Positions 17,872 through 25,616 of a stretch of DNA of 64,000 nucleotides are shown here, piece by piece (positions within the stretch are counted from its first letter, which is position 1; the number at the start of each line of letters is the position of its first letter). The stretch comes from Clostridia bacterium (lineage in GTDB: Bacteria; Bacillota; Clostridia; CAKSNL01; HGM11501), in the NCBI GenBank assembly GCA_900766735.1, contig CAAFWO010000052.1, positions 62,001-126,000 on the forward strand, written 5' to 3'. The translations under genes and the position numbers were made by a program. Below the pieces are notes generated by a model that was not told where the DNA came from, made no database searches, and worked only from the letters and a program-made list of their open reading frames with translations.

Positions 17872-17934
17872 AAAACGCGCCTCCCTTTGGTTTTTTAAAT
17901 TCTATGCGAAAAATAAAAATATTATCAATAAAAA

Positions 17935-17963
17935 TTGACTTTGAAATGTTTTTGTGGTAAAAT
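17935..17963 (+). promoter_or_regulatory. Promoter of the DUF4430 lipoprotein gene
   Basis: TTGACT (17935-17940) and TAAAAT (17958-17963) are 17 bases apart in an AT-rich intergenic stretch. Confidence 0.8.
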
Positions 17964-18004
17964 AGATAAGGTAGTTGCCGAATGAATCGGGAAAGGAAAA
18001 TTTT

Positions 18005-18403
18005 ATGAAAAAAATCACATCTGTTTTTTTAACAGTTATAATAATTGTGTTCGCATTTTCCGGCTGTACCGGGCAGGGGAAAAAACAGCTTTTCGGCACG
18101 GTCTCGATAGTCGGCCCGGACGGGGAGATGATCTTAGACACCGAGCTTTACGTGAACGCCGAGAATGCGACCGCGGCGGACGCGGTGAAGGAGGCGTGCT
18201 CTCAGGTCAGACTGGCCTATACCTACGAAAACGGAATGTTTGACAATTTCGGCGGTATCGCCTCGGGCAAGGAGGACGGATGGCTTTTCTATAACGACGG
18301 GGAGCTTTCCGATGTCGGCGCCGGCGCGTGCGAGATCGGTAACGCTTTCGAGATCGAGTTTAAATATGTTAATTATAATGAAAGTTTTTCTTTATCCGAA
18401 TAA
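18005..18403 (+). CDS. Small lipoprotein with a DUF4430/transcobalamin-C-like domain
   Basis: ATG 18005 follows GGAAAGGA; the upstream in-frame ATG at 17975 has no such site. The 132-residue product has a lipoprotein signal ending in FSGC near residue 20. A domain follows with the DUF4430 pattern, in particular ASGKEDGWLFYNDGELSDVG. Such domains occur in cobalamin-binding and adhesion proteins, often surface exposed. It has its own promoter. The function is unknown, and no vitamin B12 gene lies nearby. Confidence 0.75.
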   Translation: MKKITSVFLTVIIIVFAFSGCTGQGKKQLFGTVSIVGPDGEMILDTELYVNAENATAADAVKEACSQVRLAYTYENGMFDNFGGIASGKEDGWLFYNDGELSDVGAGACEIGNAFEIEFKYVNYNESFSLSE

Positions 18404-18409
18404 AAAAAC

Positions 18410-18438
18410 TTGACAAGCTTGACAATGCGTGATATAAT
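18410..18438 (+). promoter_or_regulatory. Promoter of the str operon
   Basis: Both boxes match consensus: TTGACA (18410-18415) and TATAAT (18433-18438) with a 17-base spacer. It is an extended -10 (TGATATAAT). A second TTGACA at 18419 is too close to use this -10. Confidence 0.9.
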
Positions 18439-18479
18439 GTACAATTGTATGGGTATGTTTGTGAAAAAAGGTGAGGCGG

Positions 18480-18719
18480 ATGATCAGCGAATTGCATACC
18501 GCGAATAAGGCTGTCGGCCTTAAACAGTCGCTTAAAAAGCTCCGGTCGGGCGAGGCGAAAAAGGCTTTCGTCGCGAGGGACGCATCGCCGTCGGTCACAG
18601 ACGATATAATTAAAATTTGCGAAGAGTCTTTTGTTCCGGCAGAATGGGTCGGCACGATGGACGAGCTGGGCAGAGCCTGCGGGATAGAAGTGGGCGCTGC
18701 CGTTGCTGTTGTTTATTGA
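18480..18719 (+). CDS. L7Ae/YbxF-like ribosomal RNA-binding protein
   Basis: The 79-residue protein matches the bacterial L7Ae-like family (YbxF, sometimes called RplGB). The characteristic segments are NKAVGLKQSLKKLRSGEAKK and ELGRACGIEVGAAVAVV. Members bind kink-turn RNA. ATG 18480 is chosen with AGGTGAGG just upstream; GTG 18471 is an alternative that would overlap that site. It precedes rpsL as in Bacillus. Here a promoter and a lipoprotein gene lie upstream instead of rpoB-rpoC. Confidence 0.9.
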   Translation: MISELHTANKAVGLKQSLKKLRSGEAKKAFVARDASPSVTDDIIKICEESFVPAEWVGTMDELGRACGIEVGAAVAVVY

Positions 18720-18767
18720 CGGATTTATCCGTTGATATATAAAATAAATCAAGGAGGTGGAAATTAA

Positions 18768-19187
18768 ATGCCGACATTTAACCAGTTGGTCAGAACAGGC
18801 AGAACCACAAATGTGAAGAAGTCTACAGCTCCCGCATTGCAGAAGGGTTTTGACTCGCTTAAGAACAGGGCAACCGATCAGGATTCTCCCCAAAAGAGAG
18901 GCGTTTGCACTTACGTTAAGACGAAGACCCCGAAGAAGCCTAACTCAGCGCTTCGTAAAATTGCCAGAGTAAGACTTACCAACGGTACTGAGGTAACGAG
19001 CTATATCCCCGGCGAAGGTCACAACCTTCAGGAGCACAGCGTTGTTCTTATCAGGGGCGGAAGGGTAAGAGACCTTCCCGGTGTGCGTTATCACATTATC
19101 AGAGGCGCTCTCGACGCGTCGGGTGTTGCTGACAGAAATCAGTCAAGATCCAAGTACGGCGCGAAGAAGGCAAAGGCTAAGAAATAA
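18768..19187 (+). CDS. rpsL: Ribosomal protein S12
   Basis: The 139-residue protein is a clear S12, the decoding-centre protein of the small subunit. [20 protein letters not shown] and the [14 protein letters not shown] loop are present. The lysines classically altered in streptomycin resistance (TPKKPN and the VKDLPG-like loop) are in wild-type-like form, except that the loop reads VRDLPG. AAGGAGGTGG precedes ATG 18768. Confidence 0.98.
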   Translation: MPTFNQLVRTGRTTNVKKSTAPALQKGFDSLKNRATDQDSPQKRGVCTYVKTKTPKKPNSALRKIARVRLTNGTEVTSYIPGEGHNLQEHSVVLIRGGRVRDLPGVRYHIIRGALDASGVADRNQSRSKYGAKKAKAKK

Positions 19188-19209
19188 TAGCCGCTAAAAA
19201 AGTATGTTG

Positions 19210-19252
19210 TTCCGTAGATGGAATGACAAATTAGGTTGTGCGGTCTACGGAA
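19210..19252 (+). promoter_or_regulatory. Stem-loop between rpsL and rpsG
   Basis: TTCCGTAGA (19210-19218) pairs perfectly with TCTACGGAA (19244-19252) around a 25-base loop, and TTTTTATA follows. A second small hairpin, CAAGAA...TTCTTG, lies near 19272-19288. It could act as a partial terminator or as a binding site for S7, which in E. coli regulates this intergenic region. Confidence 0.55.
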
Positions 19253-19335
19253 TTTTTATAGATTGCACTTGCAAGAAAGGATTTCTTGAGTACCTATGAT
19301 TTCATTATTTAAATTTTATGAAGGAGGGAAGAACA

Positions 19336-19806
19336 GTGCCGAGAAGAGGATTTGTTCCCAAAAGAGATGTTTTGCCTGATCCCATGTACAACGACACCAC
19401 TGTTACGAGACTTATAAACAACATCATGCTTGACGGTAAGAAGGGTGTTGCGCAGAAGATCGTATACGATGCGTTCGATATCGTACGTGAGAAGACAGGA
19501 AAGGAGCCGCTCGAGGTTTTCCATCAGGCTATGGAGGCTATTATGCCCGTGCTTGAGGTTAAAGCAAGAAGAGTCGGCGGTGCAACATATCAGGTTCCCA
19601 TGGAAGTGCGTCCCGAGAGACGCCGCACATTGGGCTTGAGATGGCTCACTCAGTATTCAAGAGCTCGTAACGAGAGACATATGTGCGAAAGACTCGCTAA
19701 CGAGATCGTTGACGCTACAAACGGACTTGGCGGATCGGTCAAGAAGAGAGAAGATACTCACAAGATGGCCGAAGCGAACAAGGCGTTTGCTCATTACAGA
19801 TGGTAG
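19336..19806 (+). CDS. rpsG: Ribosomal protein S7
   Basis: GTG 19336 lies 8 bases after AAGGAGGG and gives a 156-residue S7 of normal length beginning with PRRGFVPKR. The ATG at 19318 overlaps the ribosome-binding site and is rejected as start. S7 nucleates assembly of the 30S head. The stop is TAG, useful evidence that TAG is an ordinary stop codon in this genome. Confidence 0.98.
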   Translation: MPRRGFVPKRDVLPDPMYNDTTVTRLINNIMLDGKKGVAQKIVYDAFDIVREKTGKEPLEVFHQAMEAIMPVLEVKARRVGGATYQVPMEVRPERRRTLGLRWLTQYSRARNERHMCERLANEIVDATNGLGGSVKKREDTHKMAEANKAFAHYRW

Positions 19807-19844
19807 TATTACCACAGTAGTAACCGACGAAAGGAGAGATATTT

Positions 19845-21926
19845 TTGCCAAGAGAAATTGCGCTTGAAAAAACAAGAAATATCGGCATAATGGCTCACAT
19901 CGACGCCGGAAAGACCACCACTACTGAGAGAATTTTGTACTATTGCGGTAAAATTCATAAGATTGGTGATACTCACGATGGAGATGCAACCATGGACTAC
20001 ATGGAGCAGGAGAAGGAGAGAGGTATTACAATCACTTCTGCTGCGACAACAGCCTATTGGAAGGGCCATAGAATAAACATTATCGATACCCCCGGCCACG
20101 TTGACTTTACGGTTGAGGTTGAGCGCTCGTTGAGAGTTCTTGACGGAAGCGTAACGGTTTTCTGCGCTAAGGGCGGTGTTGAGCCCCAGTCTGAGACCGT
20201 TTGGCGCCAGGCTGACAGATACGGCGTTCCGAGAATGGCGTTCATCAACAAGATGGACATCATGGGCGCTGACTTTTACAACGTTGTACAGATGATGAAG
20301 GACAGACTTCAGTGCAAGGCTATCCCGCTTCAGCTGCCTATCGGTAAGGAAGATACCTTTAAGGGCATTATCGACCTTCTCACAATGAAGGCAGAGGTTT
20401 ATTACAACGATGACGGTACCGACATAAGAGAAGAGGAAATTCCCGAAGATATGAAGGAACTTGCCCAGGAGTATCATGACGCGGCTCTTGAAGAGATTGT
20501 TGCTTATGATGACGAGCTTATGGAAAGGTACTTCAACGGTGAAGAGATTCCCGTTGCCGACCTTAAGAAGGTTATAAGAAAGGCTACTATCTCCAACGAG
20601 ATCGTTCCGGTATTCTGCGGAACGGCGTACAGAAACAAGGGTGTTCAGCCCCTTCTTGACGCTATCGTTGACTATATGCCCGCTCCGACAGACATTCCCG
20701 CTATCAAGGGTACAAACCTTGACGGTGAGGAGGAAGACAGACATTCGAGCGATTCCGAGCCTTTCTCGGCTCTTGCATTCAAGATCATCGCCGATCCCTT
20801 TGTTGGTAAGCTTTGCTTCTTCAGAGTTTACTCCGGAACGCTTTCTACAGGAAGCTACGTATTGAACTCCACGAAGGACAACAAGGAGAGAATCGGACGT
20901 ATCCTTCGTATGCACGCCGATAAGAGAGAAGACCTTGATATGGTATATGCAGGCGACATCGCCGCTGCCGTTGGTCTTAAAAACACCACAACGGGTGACA
21001 CGCTCTGCGACGAGAATCATCCCGTTATACTTGAATCCATGGAATTCCCCGAGCCTGTAATAAGGGTCGCAATCGAGCCCAAGACAAAAGCAGGTCAGGA
21101 GAAGATGGGTCTTGCCCTTGCAAGACTTGCCGAAGAAGATCCCACCTTTAAGGCTTATACCGATGAGGAGACGGGACAGACGATCATCGCCGGAATGGGT
21201 GAGCTTCACTTGGAGATCATCGTTGACAGACTTCTCCGTGAATTCAAGGTTGAGGCAAACGTTGGTCAGCCTCAGGTTTCTTACAAAGAGACGATCAGCA
21301 AGAAAGTTGACATCGAGCACAAATACGCTCGTCAGTCCGGCGGTCGCGGTCAGTACGGTCATGTTAAGATGATCATGGAGCCGCAGGAAGCCGGCAAAGG
21401 ATATGAATTCGTTAACCAGGTTGTCGGCGGTGCTATCCCGAAGGAATACATCCCGGCTGTTGACGCAGGTATCAGAGGCGCTATGGAGTCCGGTATACTT
21501 GCAGGATACCAGGTTGTTGACGTAAAGGTTACTCTTTACGACGGATCTTATCACGAGGTCGACTCTTCGGAAATGGCGTTCAAGATCGCCGGCTCCATGG
21601 CCTTCAAAGAAGGTATGAAGAAGGCTGATCCGGTTCTTAAAGAGCCCATCATGAAGGTTGACGTTACGGTTCCCGAGGAATATATGGGCGACGTTATGGG
21701 CGACATCAGCTCGCGCCGCGGTATGATCCAGGGAAGCGAGACGAGAAACGGCGTTGTAACCGTTTCCGCTCAGGTTCCGCTTGCCGAGATGTTCGGCTAT
21801 GCGACGGACCTTCGTTCCAGAACTCAGGGACGCGGTAACTATTCTATGGAGCCCAGCCACTATGAAGTGGTTCCGAGAAGCATCATGGAAAAAATTATCG
21901 ACCAGAGATCAAAAAAGAACGATTAA
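19845..21926 (+). CDS. fusA: Translation elongation factor G
   Basis: TTG 19845 follows AAGGAGAG and gives 693 residues, the normal length. The GTPase motifs are intact: [15 protein letters not shown] (P-loop), DTPGHVDF and NKMD. Domains II to V follow. EF-G drives translocation of tRNA and mRNA. It sits 38 bases after rpsG in the str operon. Confidence 0.98.
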   Translation: MPREIALEKTRNIGIMAHIDAGKTTTTERILYYCGKIHKIGDTHDGDATMDYMEQEKERGITITSAATTAYWKGHRINIIDTPGHVDFTVEVERSLRVLDGSVTVFCAKGGVEPQSETVWRQADRYGVPRMAFINKMDIMGADFYNVVQMMKDRLQCKAIPLQLPIGKEDTFKGIIDLLTMKAEVYYNDDGTDIREEEIPEDMKELAQEYHDAALEEIVAYDDELMERYFNGEEIPVADLKKVIRKATISNEIVPVFCGTAYRNKGVQPLLDAIVDYMPAPTDIPAIKGTNLDGEEEDRHSSDSEPFSALAFKIIADPFVGKLCFFRVYSGTLSTGSYVLNSTKDNKERIGRILRMHADKREDLDMVYAGDIAAAVGLKNTTTGDTLCDENHPVILESMEFPEPVIRVAIEPKTKAGQEKMGLALARLAEEDPTFKAYTDEETGQTIIAGMGELHLEIIVDRLLREFKVEANVGQPQVSYKETISKKVDIEHKYARQSGGRGQYGHVKMIMEPQEAGKGYEFVNQVVGGAIPKEYIPAVDAGIRGAMESGILAGYQVVDVKVTLYDGSYHEVDSSEMAFKIAGSMAFKEGMKKADPVLKEPIMKVDVTVPEEYMGDVMGDISSRRGMIQGSETRNGVVTVSAQVPLAEMFGYATDLRSRTQGRGNYSMEPSHYEVVPRSIMEKIIDQRSKKND

Positions 21927-21929
21927 TGC

Positions 21930-21958
21930 TTGATTTTTCTGCTAAAATGTAGTAGAAT
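21930..21958 (+). promoter_or_regulatory. Internal promoter for tuf
   Basis: TTGATT (21930-21935) and TAGAAT (21953-21958) are 17 bases apart in the fusA-tuf gap. This would allow extra tuf transcription. Confidence 0.7.
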
Positions 21959-22000
21959 AAGAGTAAATAATTAATTTAAATATTAAGGAGGACAAACAAA

Positions 22001-23203
22001 ATGGCAAAAGCTAAATTCGAAAGAACAAAGCCCCATGTAAACATTGGTACTATCGGTCACGTTGACCACGGTAAGACAACTCTTACAGCAGCTATCACAA
22101 AGGTACTTGCTATGAAGGGTGACGCTGAATTCCAGGATTACGCAAACATCGATAAGGCTCCCGAGGAGAGAGAAAGAGGTATTACGATCAATACCGCTCA
22201 CGTTGAGTATCAGACTGACACTCGTCACTATGCTCACGTTGACTGCCCCGGCCACGCTGACTACGTTAAGAACATGATCACCGGTGCTGCTCAGATGGAC
22301 GGCGCTATCTTGGTTGTTTCTGCAGCTGACGGCCCCATGCCTCAGACAAGAGAGCACATCCTTCTTTCCAGACAGGTTGGCGTTCCTTACATCGTTGTAT
22401 TCATGAACAAGGTTGACCAGGTTGACGATCCCGAGCTTCTCGAACTCGTTGAGATGGAAATCAGAGAGCTTCTTTCCGAGTATGGTTTCCCCGGAGACGA
22501 TATTCCGATCATCAAGGGTTCTGCTCTCTTAGCTCTTGAGAGCACATCTACAGACATCAACGCTCCCGAGTACAAGTGCATTCTTGAGCTCATGGACGCT
22601 GTTGACTCTTACATCCCCGCTCCCGAGAGATCTACTGATCTTCCCTTCCTTATGCCTGTCGAGGACGTATTCACGATCACAGGTCGTGGTACTGTTGCTA
22701 CAGGTAGAGTTGAGAGAGGTACTCTTAACCTTTCTGACGAAGTTGAGATCGTTGGTCTTGTTGAGGAGAAGAGAACTGTTGTTGTAACAGGTATCGAGAT
22801 GTTCAGAAAGATGCTTGACACAGCACAGGCTGGTGATAACATCGGTGCGCTTCTTCGTGGTGTTGACAGAAAGGACATCGAAAGAGGTCAGGTTCTTGCA
22901 AAGCCCGGCACGATTCATCCCCACACAAAGTTCAAGGGTGAGGTTTACGTATTAAAGCAGGACGAAGGTGGCCGTCATAAGCCCTTCTTCACAAACTACA
23001 GACCTCAGTTCTATTTCAGAACAACTGACGTTACAGGCGTTATCAAGCTTCCGGCTGACAAGGAAATGTGCATGCCCGGCGATAACGTAACGATCGAAGT
23101 TGAGCTTCTTAAGCCCATCGCTATTGAGAAGGGTCTTCGTTTCGCTATCCGTGAGGGCGGCAGAACAGTTGGTTCCGGCGTCGTTTCCGAGATCGAGGCG
23201 TAA
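22001..23203 (+). CDS. tuf: Translation elongation factor Tu
   Basis: The 400-residue GTPase delivers aminoacyl-tRNA to the ribosome. [14 protein letters not shown] (P-loop), [12 protein letters not shown] and NKVD are intact. AAGGAGG precedes ATG 22001. It is the last gene of the str operon and is followed by a terminator. Confidence 0.99.
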   Translation: MAKAKFERTKPHVNIGTIGHVDHGKTTLTAAITKVLAMKGDAEFQDYANIDKAPEERERGITINTAHVEYQTDTRHYAHVDCPGHADYVKNMITGAAQMDGAILVVSAADGPMPQTREHILLSRQVGVPYIVVFMNKVDQVDDPELLELVEMEIRELLSEYGFPGDDIPIIKGSALLALESTSTDINAPEYKCILELMDAVDSYIPAPERSTDLPFLMPVEDVFTITGRGTVATGRVERGTLNLSDEVEIVGLVEEKRTVVVTGIEMFRKMLDTAQAGDNIGALLRGVDRKDIERGQVLAKPGTIHPHTKFKGEVYVLKQDEGGRHKPFFTNYRPQFYFRTTDVTGVIKLPADKEMCMPGDNVTIEVELLKPIAIEKGLRFAIREGGRTVGSGVVSEIEA

Positions 23204-23240
23204 TCTTAACCGATAGTAACGGTTTTACAAAGCTATAATA

Positions 23241-23273
23241 AAAACCGCTCTGAATTTTCAGGGCGGTTTTTTT
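23241..23273 (+). terminator. Terminator of the str operon
   Basis: A 14-bp stem AAAACCGCTCTGAA/TTCAGGGCGGTTTT, with one wobble pair, is followed by TTTTTTT. Confidence 0.93.
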
Positions 23274-23281
23274 CGTGTGAG

Positions 23282-23310
23282 TGAAACTTTTTTGCCTTTT
23301 AAGGGATATA
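23282..23310 (+). promoter_or_regulatory. Candidate ECF-type promoter of the sigma factor operon
   Basis: TGAAACTTT (23282-23290) resembles the -35 element used by ECF sigma factors, with GATATA (23305-23310) as a possible -10. No good sigma-A boxes are seen. Autoregulation of the downstream sigma gene is inferred. Confidence 0.45.
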
Positions 23311-23364
23311 TAAGGGTGTAAAGAGTAAAAGCTTTTAACTTTGCAAAAAGAAAGCGGGTTTGGC

Positions 23365-23892
23365 ATGGCAGATGAGGCAAAGCTTCTGGCGCAGATTAAA
23401 AAAGGGGAAGAAAGGGCTATCGACCGGGCGGTCGGGCTCTATACGCCGTATTTGAGCACGGTGCTTTATAATATGGCGTCTAATCTTTCCAAGGAGGACA
23501 CAGAGGAGATAGTGCCCGACGTATTTTTTGCGCTCTGGAAAAACGCGGAGTACATAGACCTTAATAAAGGCACGGTCCGCTCATACCTTGCCGCGGCGGC
23601 GCGCAATTTCGCACTGAAACGGCTGAAAAAGAAGAAGGATTCGGTTAGCCTTGATGAAGCGGAGATTTCCGATAAAGCCGGGGACAGTTTCTCGGCGGTG
23701 ACCGTGTGGGACGCGGTTATGAGCCTCGGCGAGCCGGACAGCGAAATATTCATAAGGTTCTATAAATACGGCGAAAGAATCAGGGATATTTCAAGGGCAA
23801 CGGGAATTAATATGTCTACCGTTAAAACCAAGCTTTCACGCGGGAAAGACAAATTAAAAAGAATTTTATCTGATGCGGAGGCAATGTTATGA
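23365..23892 (+). CDS. ECF-like RNA polymerase sigma factor
   Basis: The protein has about 175 residues from ATG 23365; a TTG at 23341 is possible, but neither has a strong ribosome-binding site. Region 2 is seen in LYNMASNLSKEDTEEIVPDVFFALW. Region 4 with its helix-turn-helix is DISRATGINMSTVKTKLSRG. It directs RNA polymerase to stress- or envelope-related promoters. The stop overlaps the start of the next gene as ATGA, which implies coupled expression with a membrane regulator. An ECF-type box lies upstream. Confidence 0.9.
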   Translation: MADEAKLLAQIKKGEERAIDRAVGLYTPYLSTVLYNMASNLSKEDTEEIVPDVFFALWKNAEYIDLNKGTVRSYLAAAARNFALKRLKKKKDSVSLDEAEISDKAGDSFSAVTVWDAVMSLGEPDSEIFIRFYKYGERIRDISRATGINMSTVKTKLSRGKDKLKRILSDAEAML

Positions 23893-24671
23893 AAAGAAAA
23901 AACGACTTATTTGAAGAGCTGAATCTCGGAAAGGAGCAGGGCTTCTGCGCCCCGTTTGAGATTGACACAGGCTCCGTTAAAAAAAGGGTGAGGGCAAAAA
24001 TTGATTCCGCATGCACGGAAAGGAAGACTGTTACTATGAGATCGAAAAAGAAAATTGCACTTATCGCCGCTGCTGCGGCACTCACGCTCGGCATATCCGC
24101 GTTTGCGGCGAGCGGCGTTGTATCAAGCTGGTTCAGCTCGTCATCGTCTGTCCCCGATTACAAGTCGCTCCCGACTGCCGAGGAGGTTAAAAAGGACATC
24201 GGCTATGACGCGGTTGTTGTTGACGGATTCGAAAACGGCTATGTGTTTAAGAACGGAAGCGTTGTCGATAACTGCTTCGCGGACGAGGACGGAAACACGG
24301 TCGAGAGGTTTAAGTCGGTATCGTTCGACTATGAGAAGGAAGGCGATACTGTCACCTTCACCGAGGACTGCTTCAGCTCCGAAGTCGGTATAGCGGGCGA
24401 GGTCGTTAAGAGCTTAAACGGCACGGATATTTATTATCACAGCTACAAAAACAAGTCCGTTCCCGGCGGATATGAGTTATCCGAGGAGGACAAAAAAGCG
24501 GAGGAGTCAGGCGAGCTTGTGTTCAGCTACGGTTCGCCTGAGGTGGAGATTCACGATATCAAAACCGTTACATGGGTGAAGGGCGGATTACATTTCCAGC
24601 TTTTGCAGATAGACGGCAGACTTTCGTCCGACGAGCTTGTTAAAATGGCAGAAGAGGTTATAGAAAGATAG
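23889..24671 (+). CDS. Putative membrane-bound anti-sigma factor
   Basis: The 260-residue protein has a cytoplasmic N-terminus of about 45 residues. A single transmembrane helix follows (IALIAAAAALTLGISAFAA, about 54-72), then an extracytoplasmic domain of about 185 residues. It overlaps the sigma gene by 4 bases. Topology and position fit the anti-sigma proteins co-encoded with clostridial ECF sigma factors. The outer domain resembles DUF4367-type domains in length only; I see no diagnostic motif. A terminator follows. Confidence 0.7.
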   Translation: MKRKNDLFEELNLGKEQGFCAPFEIDTGSVKKRVRAKIDSACTERKTVTMRSKKKIALIAAAAALTLGISAFAASGVVSSWFSSSSSVPDYKSLPTAEEVKKDIGYDAVVVDGFENGYVFKNGSVVDNCFADEDGNTVERFKSVSFDYEKEGDTVTFTEDCFSSEVGIAGEVVKSLNGTDIYYHSYKNKSVPGGYELSEEDKKAEESGELVFSYGSPEVEIHDIKTVTWVKGGLHFQLLQIDGRLSSDELVKMAEEVIER

Positions 24672-24672
24672 C

Positions 24673-24707
24673 AAAAACACGCATGCCGGAAGGTATGCGT
24701 GTTTTTT
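24673..24707 (+). terminator. Terminator of the sigma/anti-sigma operon
   Basis: A 15-bp stem AAAAACACGCATGCC/GGTATGCGTGTTTTT with a GGAA loop ends in a T run. Confidence 0.93.
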
Positions 24708-24740
24708 GCTGTCCGAAAAAGCTTAAACGGGTGCCGAGGC

Positions 24741-24798
24741 AATTTAAAGCCCTCCTTGCTAAAGGAGGGAAGAGCCGAAGGTGACGGGAGGATTTTTA
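24741..24798. repeat. Intergenic repeat of the CCCTCC...GGAGGG type
   Basis: The unit holds a short palindrome, CCCTCCTTGCTAAAGGAGGG, followed by GAGCCGAAGGTGACGGGAGG. This layout looks like the dispersed palindromic repeats common in intergenic regions of gut Clostridia. It is a different family from the GGTCGATT repeats that follow. Only one copy is seen in the window. Confidence 0.55.
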
Positions 24799-24830
24799 GG
24801 AAGGGTCGCGGAAATATGACCAAACCCCGG

Positions 24831-25131
24831 CGGTCGATTCATGAATCGACCCTACGGTGCGTGCCTTTCGGCGCACATATTACCTTTGCACTGTTCACTA
24901 TTCCTTAAACAGGCGGTCGGTGACCGCGTCTACGGGTGCGCGGGCGTAATGGGTGTGCATAAAAAACGGGAGGATGAGGGCATCCTCCCTTACGGGCGCC
25001 ACAGCGCACTTTTTCCTTATTCACTATTGCATATACCCTCAAACCGTAGGGGTCGATGCCCACATCGACCGGCAAATGTACACGCAGAGCAAACGGTCGA
25101 GAAAGTGAATCGACCCTACGGGTGCGCGGAC
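24831..25131. repeat. Cluster of five palindromic repeats with a CCTACGG(GTGCGCGG) flank
   Basis: The stretch 24708-25183 contains no supported gene. It holds five related palindromes: GGTCGATTCATGAATCGACC (24832-24851), GCGGTCGGTGACCGC (24913-24927), GGGAGGATG...CATCCTCCC (24968-24989), GGTCGATG...CATCGACC (25051-25070, inverted orientation) and GGTCGA...TCGACC (25095-25115). Each is followed, or in the inverted copy preceded, by a CTACGG-type tag, often extended to CGGGTGCGCGG. Short runs like TTCACTATT separate them. Open frames across this region are by-products of the repeats. Confidence 0.75.
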
Positions 25132-25183
25132 AAAATAGGTTTATTGACATTCACCCGCATATATATGTATGCAGGTCTTTACT

Positions 25184-25546
25184 TTACCATTTTGTTTCGA
25201 CACAGATGGCGTCTTCGGGGTCAAAATAGTCCGCAGTGCTACTCGAAAGGCCGGTGAAGGCGCGCCACGCGCGGTCAAAATCAATATCGCCGATGTTGGA
25301 GAGCACGGTAAACGTCGTGTCGCTTTCGGCATTGCCGAGCCGGCCGGCGATGAACAGGCGCTCTTTATAGGCCGTGCCGCCGGCCGTAAATGTTCCGTCG
25401 CTCATCTCGGAATATGCGACGCGGACGATGCTCTCGGCCGTTTCGTATTCGGATTCCGGGGTCGCCGGGAACTCTTTTTTCACGGTGACCTCATTTTGGC
25501 ACCCGGCCAAAAGAAGCAAAGCTAAAATTAATGCAAGTTTTTTCAT
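25184..25546 (-). CDS. Small lipoprotein of unknown function
   Basis: The 120-residue product has a lipoprotein signal with lipobox LLAGC (Cys16). The remainder is acidic and shows no domain I recognise. The start at 25546 is preceded by GGGGAGG, and that site lies within the last codons of the original MATE tail (25550-25616). The lipoprotein therefore once followed the MATE gene directly as an operon partner. It is now about 0.95 kb from the intact MATE gene because of the insertion described at 25617. Confidence 0.75.
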   Translation of the reverse strand: MKKLALILALLLLAGCQNEVTVKKEFPATPESEYETAESIVRVAYSEMSDGTFTAGGTAYKERLFIAGRLGNAESDTTFTVLSNIGDIDFDRAWRAFTGLSSSTADYFDPEDAICVETKW

Positions 25547-25549
25547 TGT

Positions 25550-25616
25550 TTACCTCCCCTGTGCTTTTACTGATTTCTCGCGCTCGGAAAAAATCTTCGG
25601 GAACGACGAAAAGATG
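25550..25616 (-). pseudogene. Remnant of the original 3' end of the MATE transporter gene
   Basis: Read on the minus strand, these bases give IFSSFPKIFSEREKSV followed by KAQGR and TAA (25552-25550). The first 17 codons repeat the end of the intact MATE gene at 26514-26565, differing by one synonymous base (CGC against CGT). This is the original tail of that gene, left behind on the far side of the insertion. It still supplies the ribosome-binding site of the lipoprotein gene. Confidence 0.85.
25565..25616. repeat. 52-bp direct repeat, distal copy
   Basis: Identical at 51 of 52 positions to 26514-26565; the only difference is G at 25580 against A at 26529. It forms one border of the AT-rich insertion and retains the original flanking sequence on its outer side. 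Confidence 0.92.

Noticed and set aside
18419..18438. A ROK operator in the str promoter, because GCGTGATATAAT is shared with 60237-60248
   Set aside because: The shared part is mostly an extended -10 (TGATATAAT), and the left arm of the palindrome is absent.
19809..21860. Long open frame antisense to fusA
   Set aside because: It is the reverse-strand shadow of a highly conserved gene with strongly biased codons, and has no start signal or domain.
24831..25131. CRISPR array
   Set aside because: The repeats are palindromes of differing length and arm sequence with irregular spacing and mixed orientation, and no cas genes lie nearby. No other array-like pattern was seen in the window.
24841..25257. 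Open frame of 138 residues over the repeat cluster
   Set aside because: It runs through palindromic repeats, has no ribosome-binding site, and its end overlaps the lipoprotein gene on the other strand.
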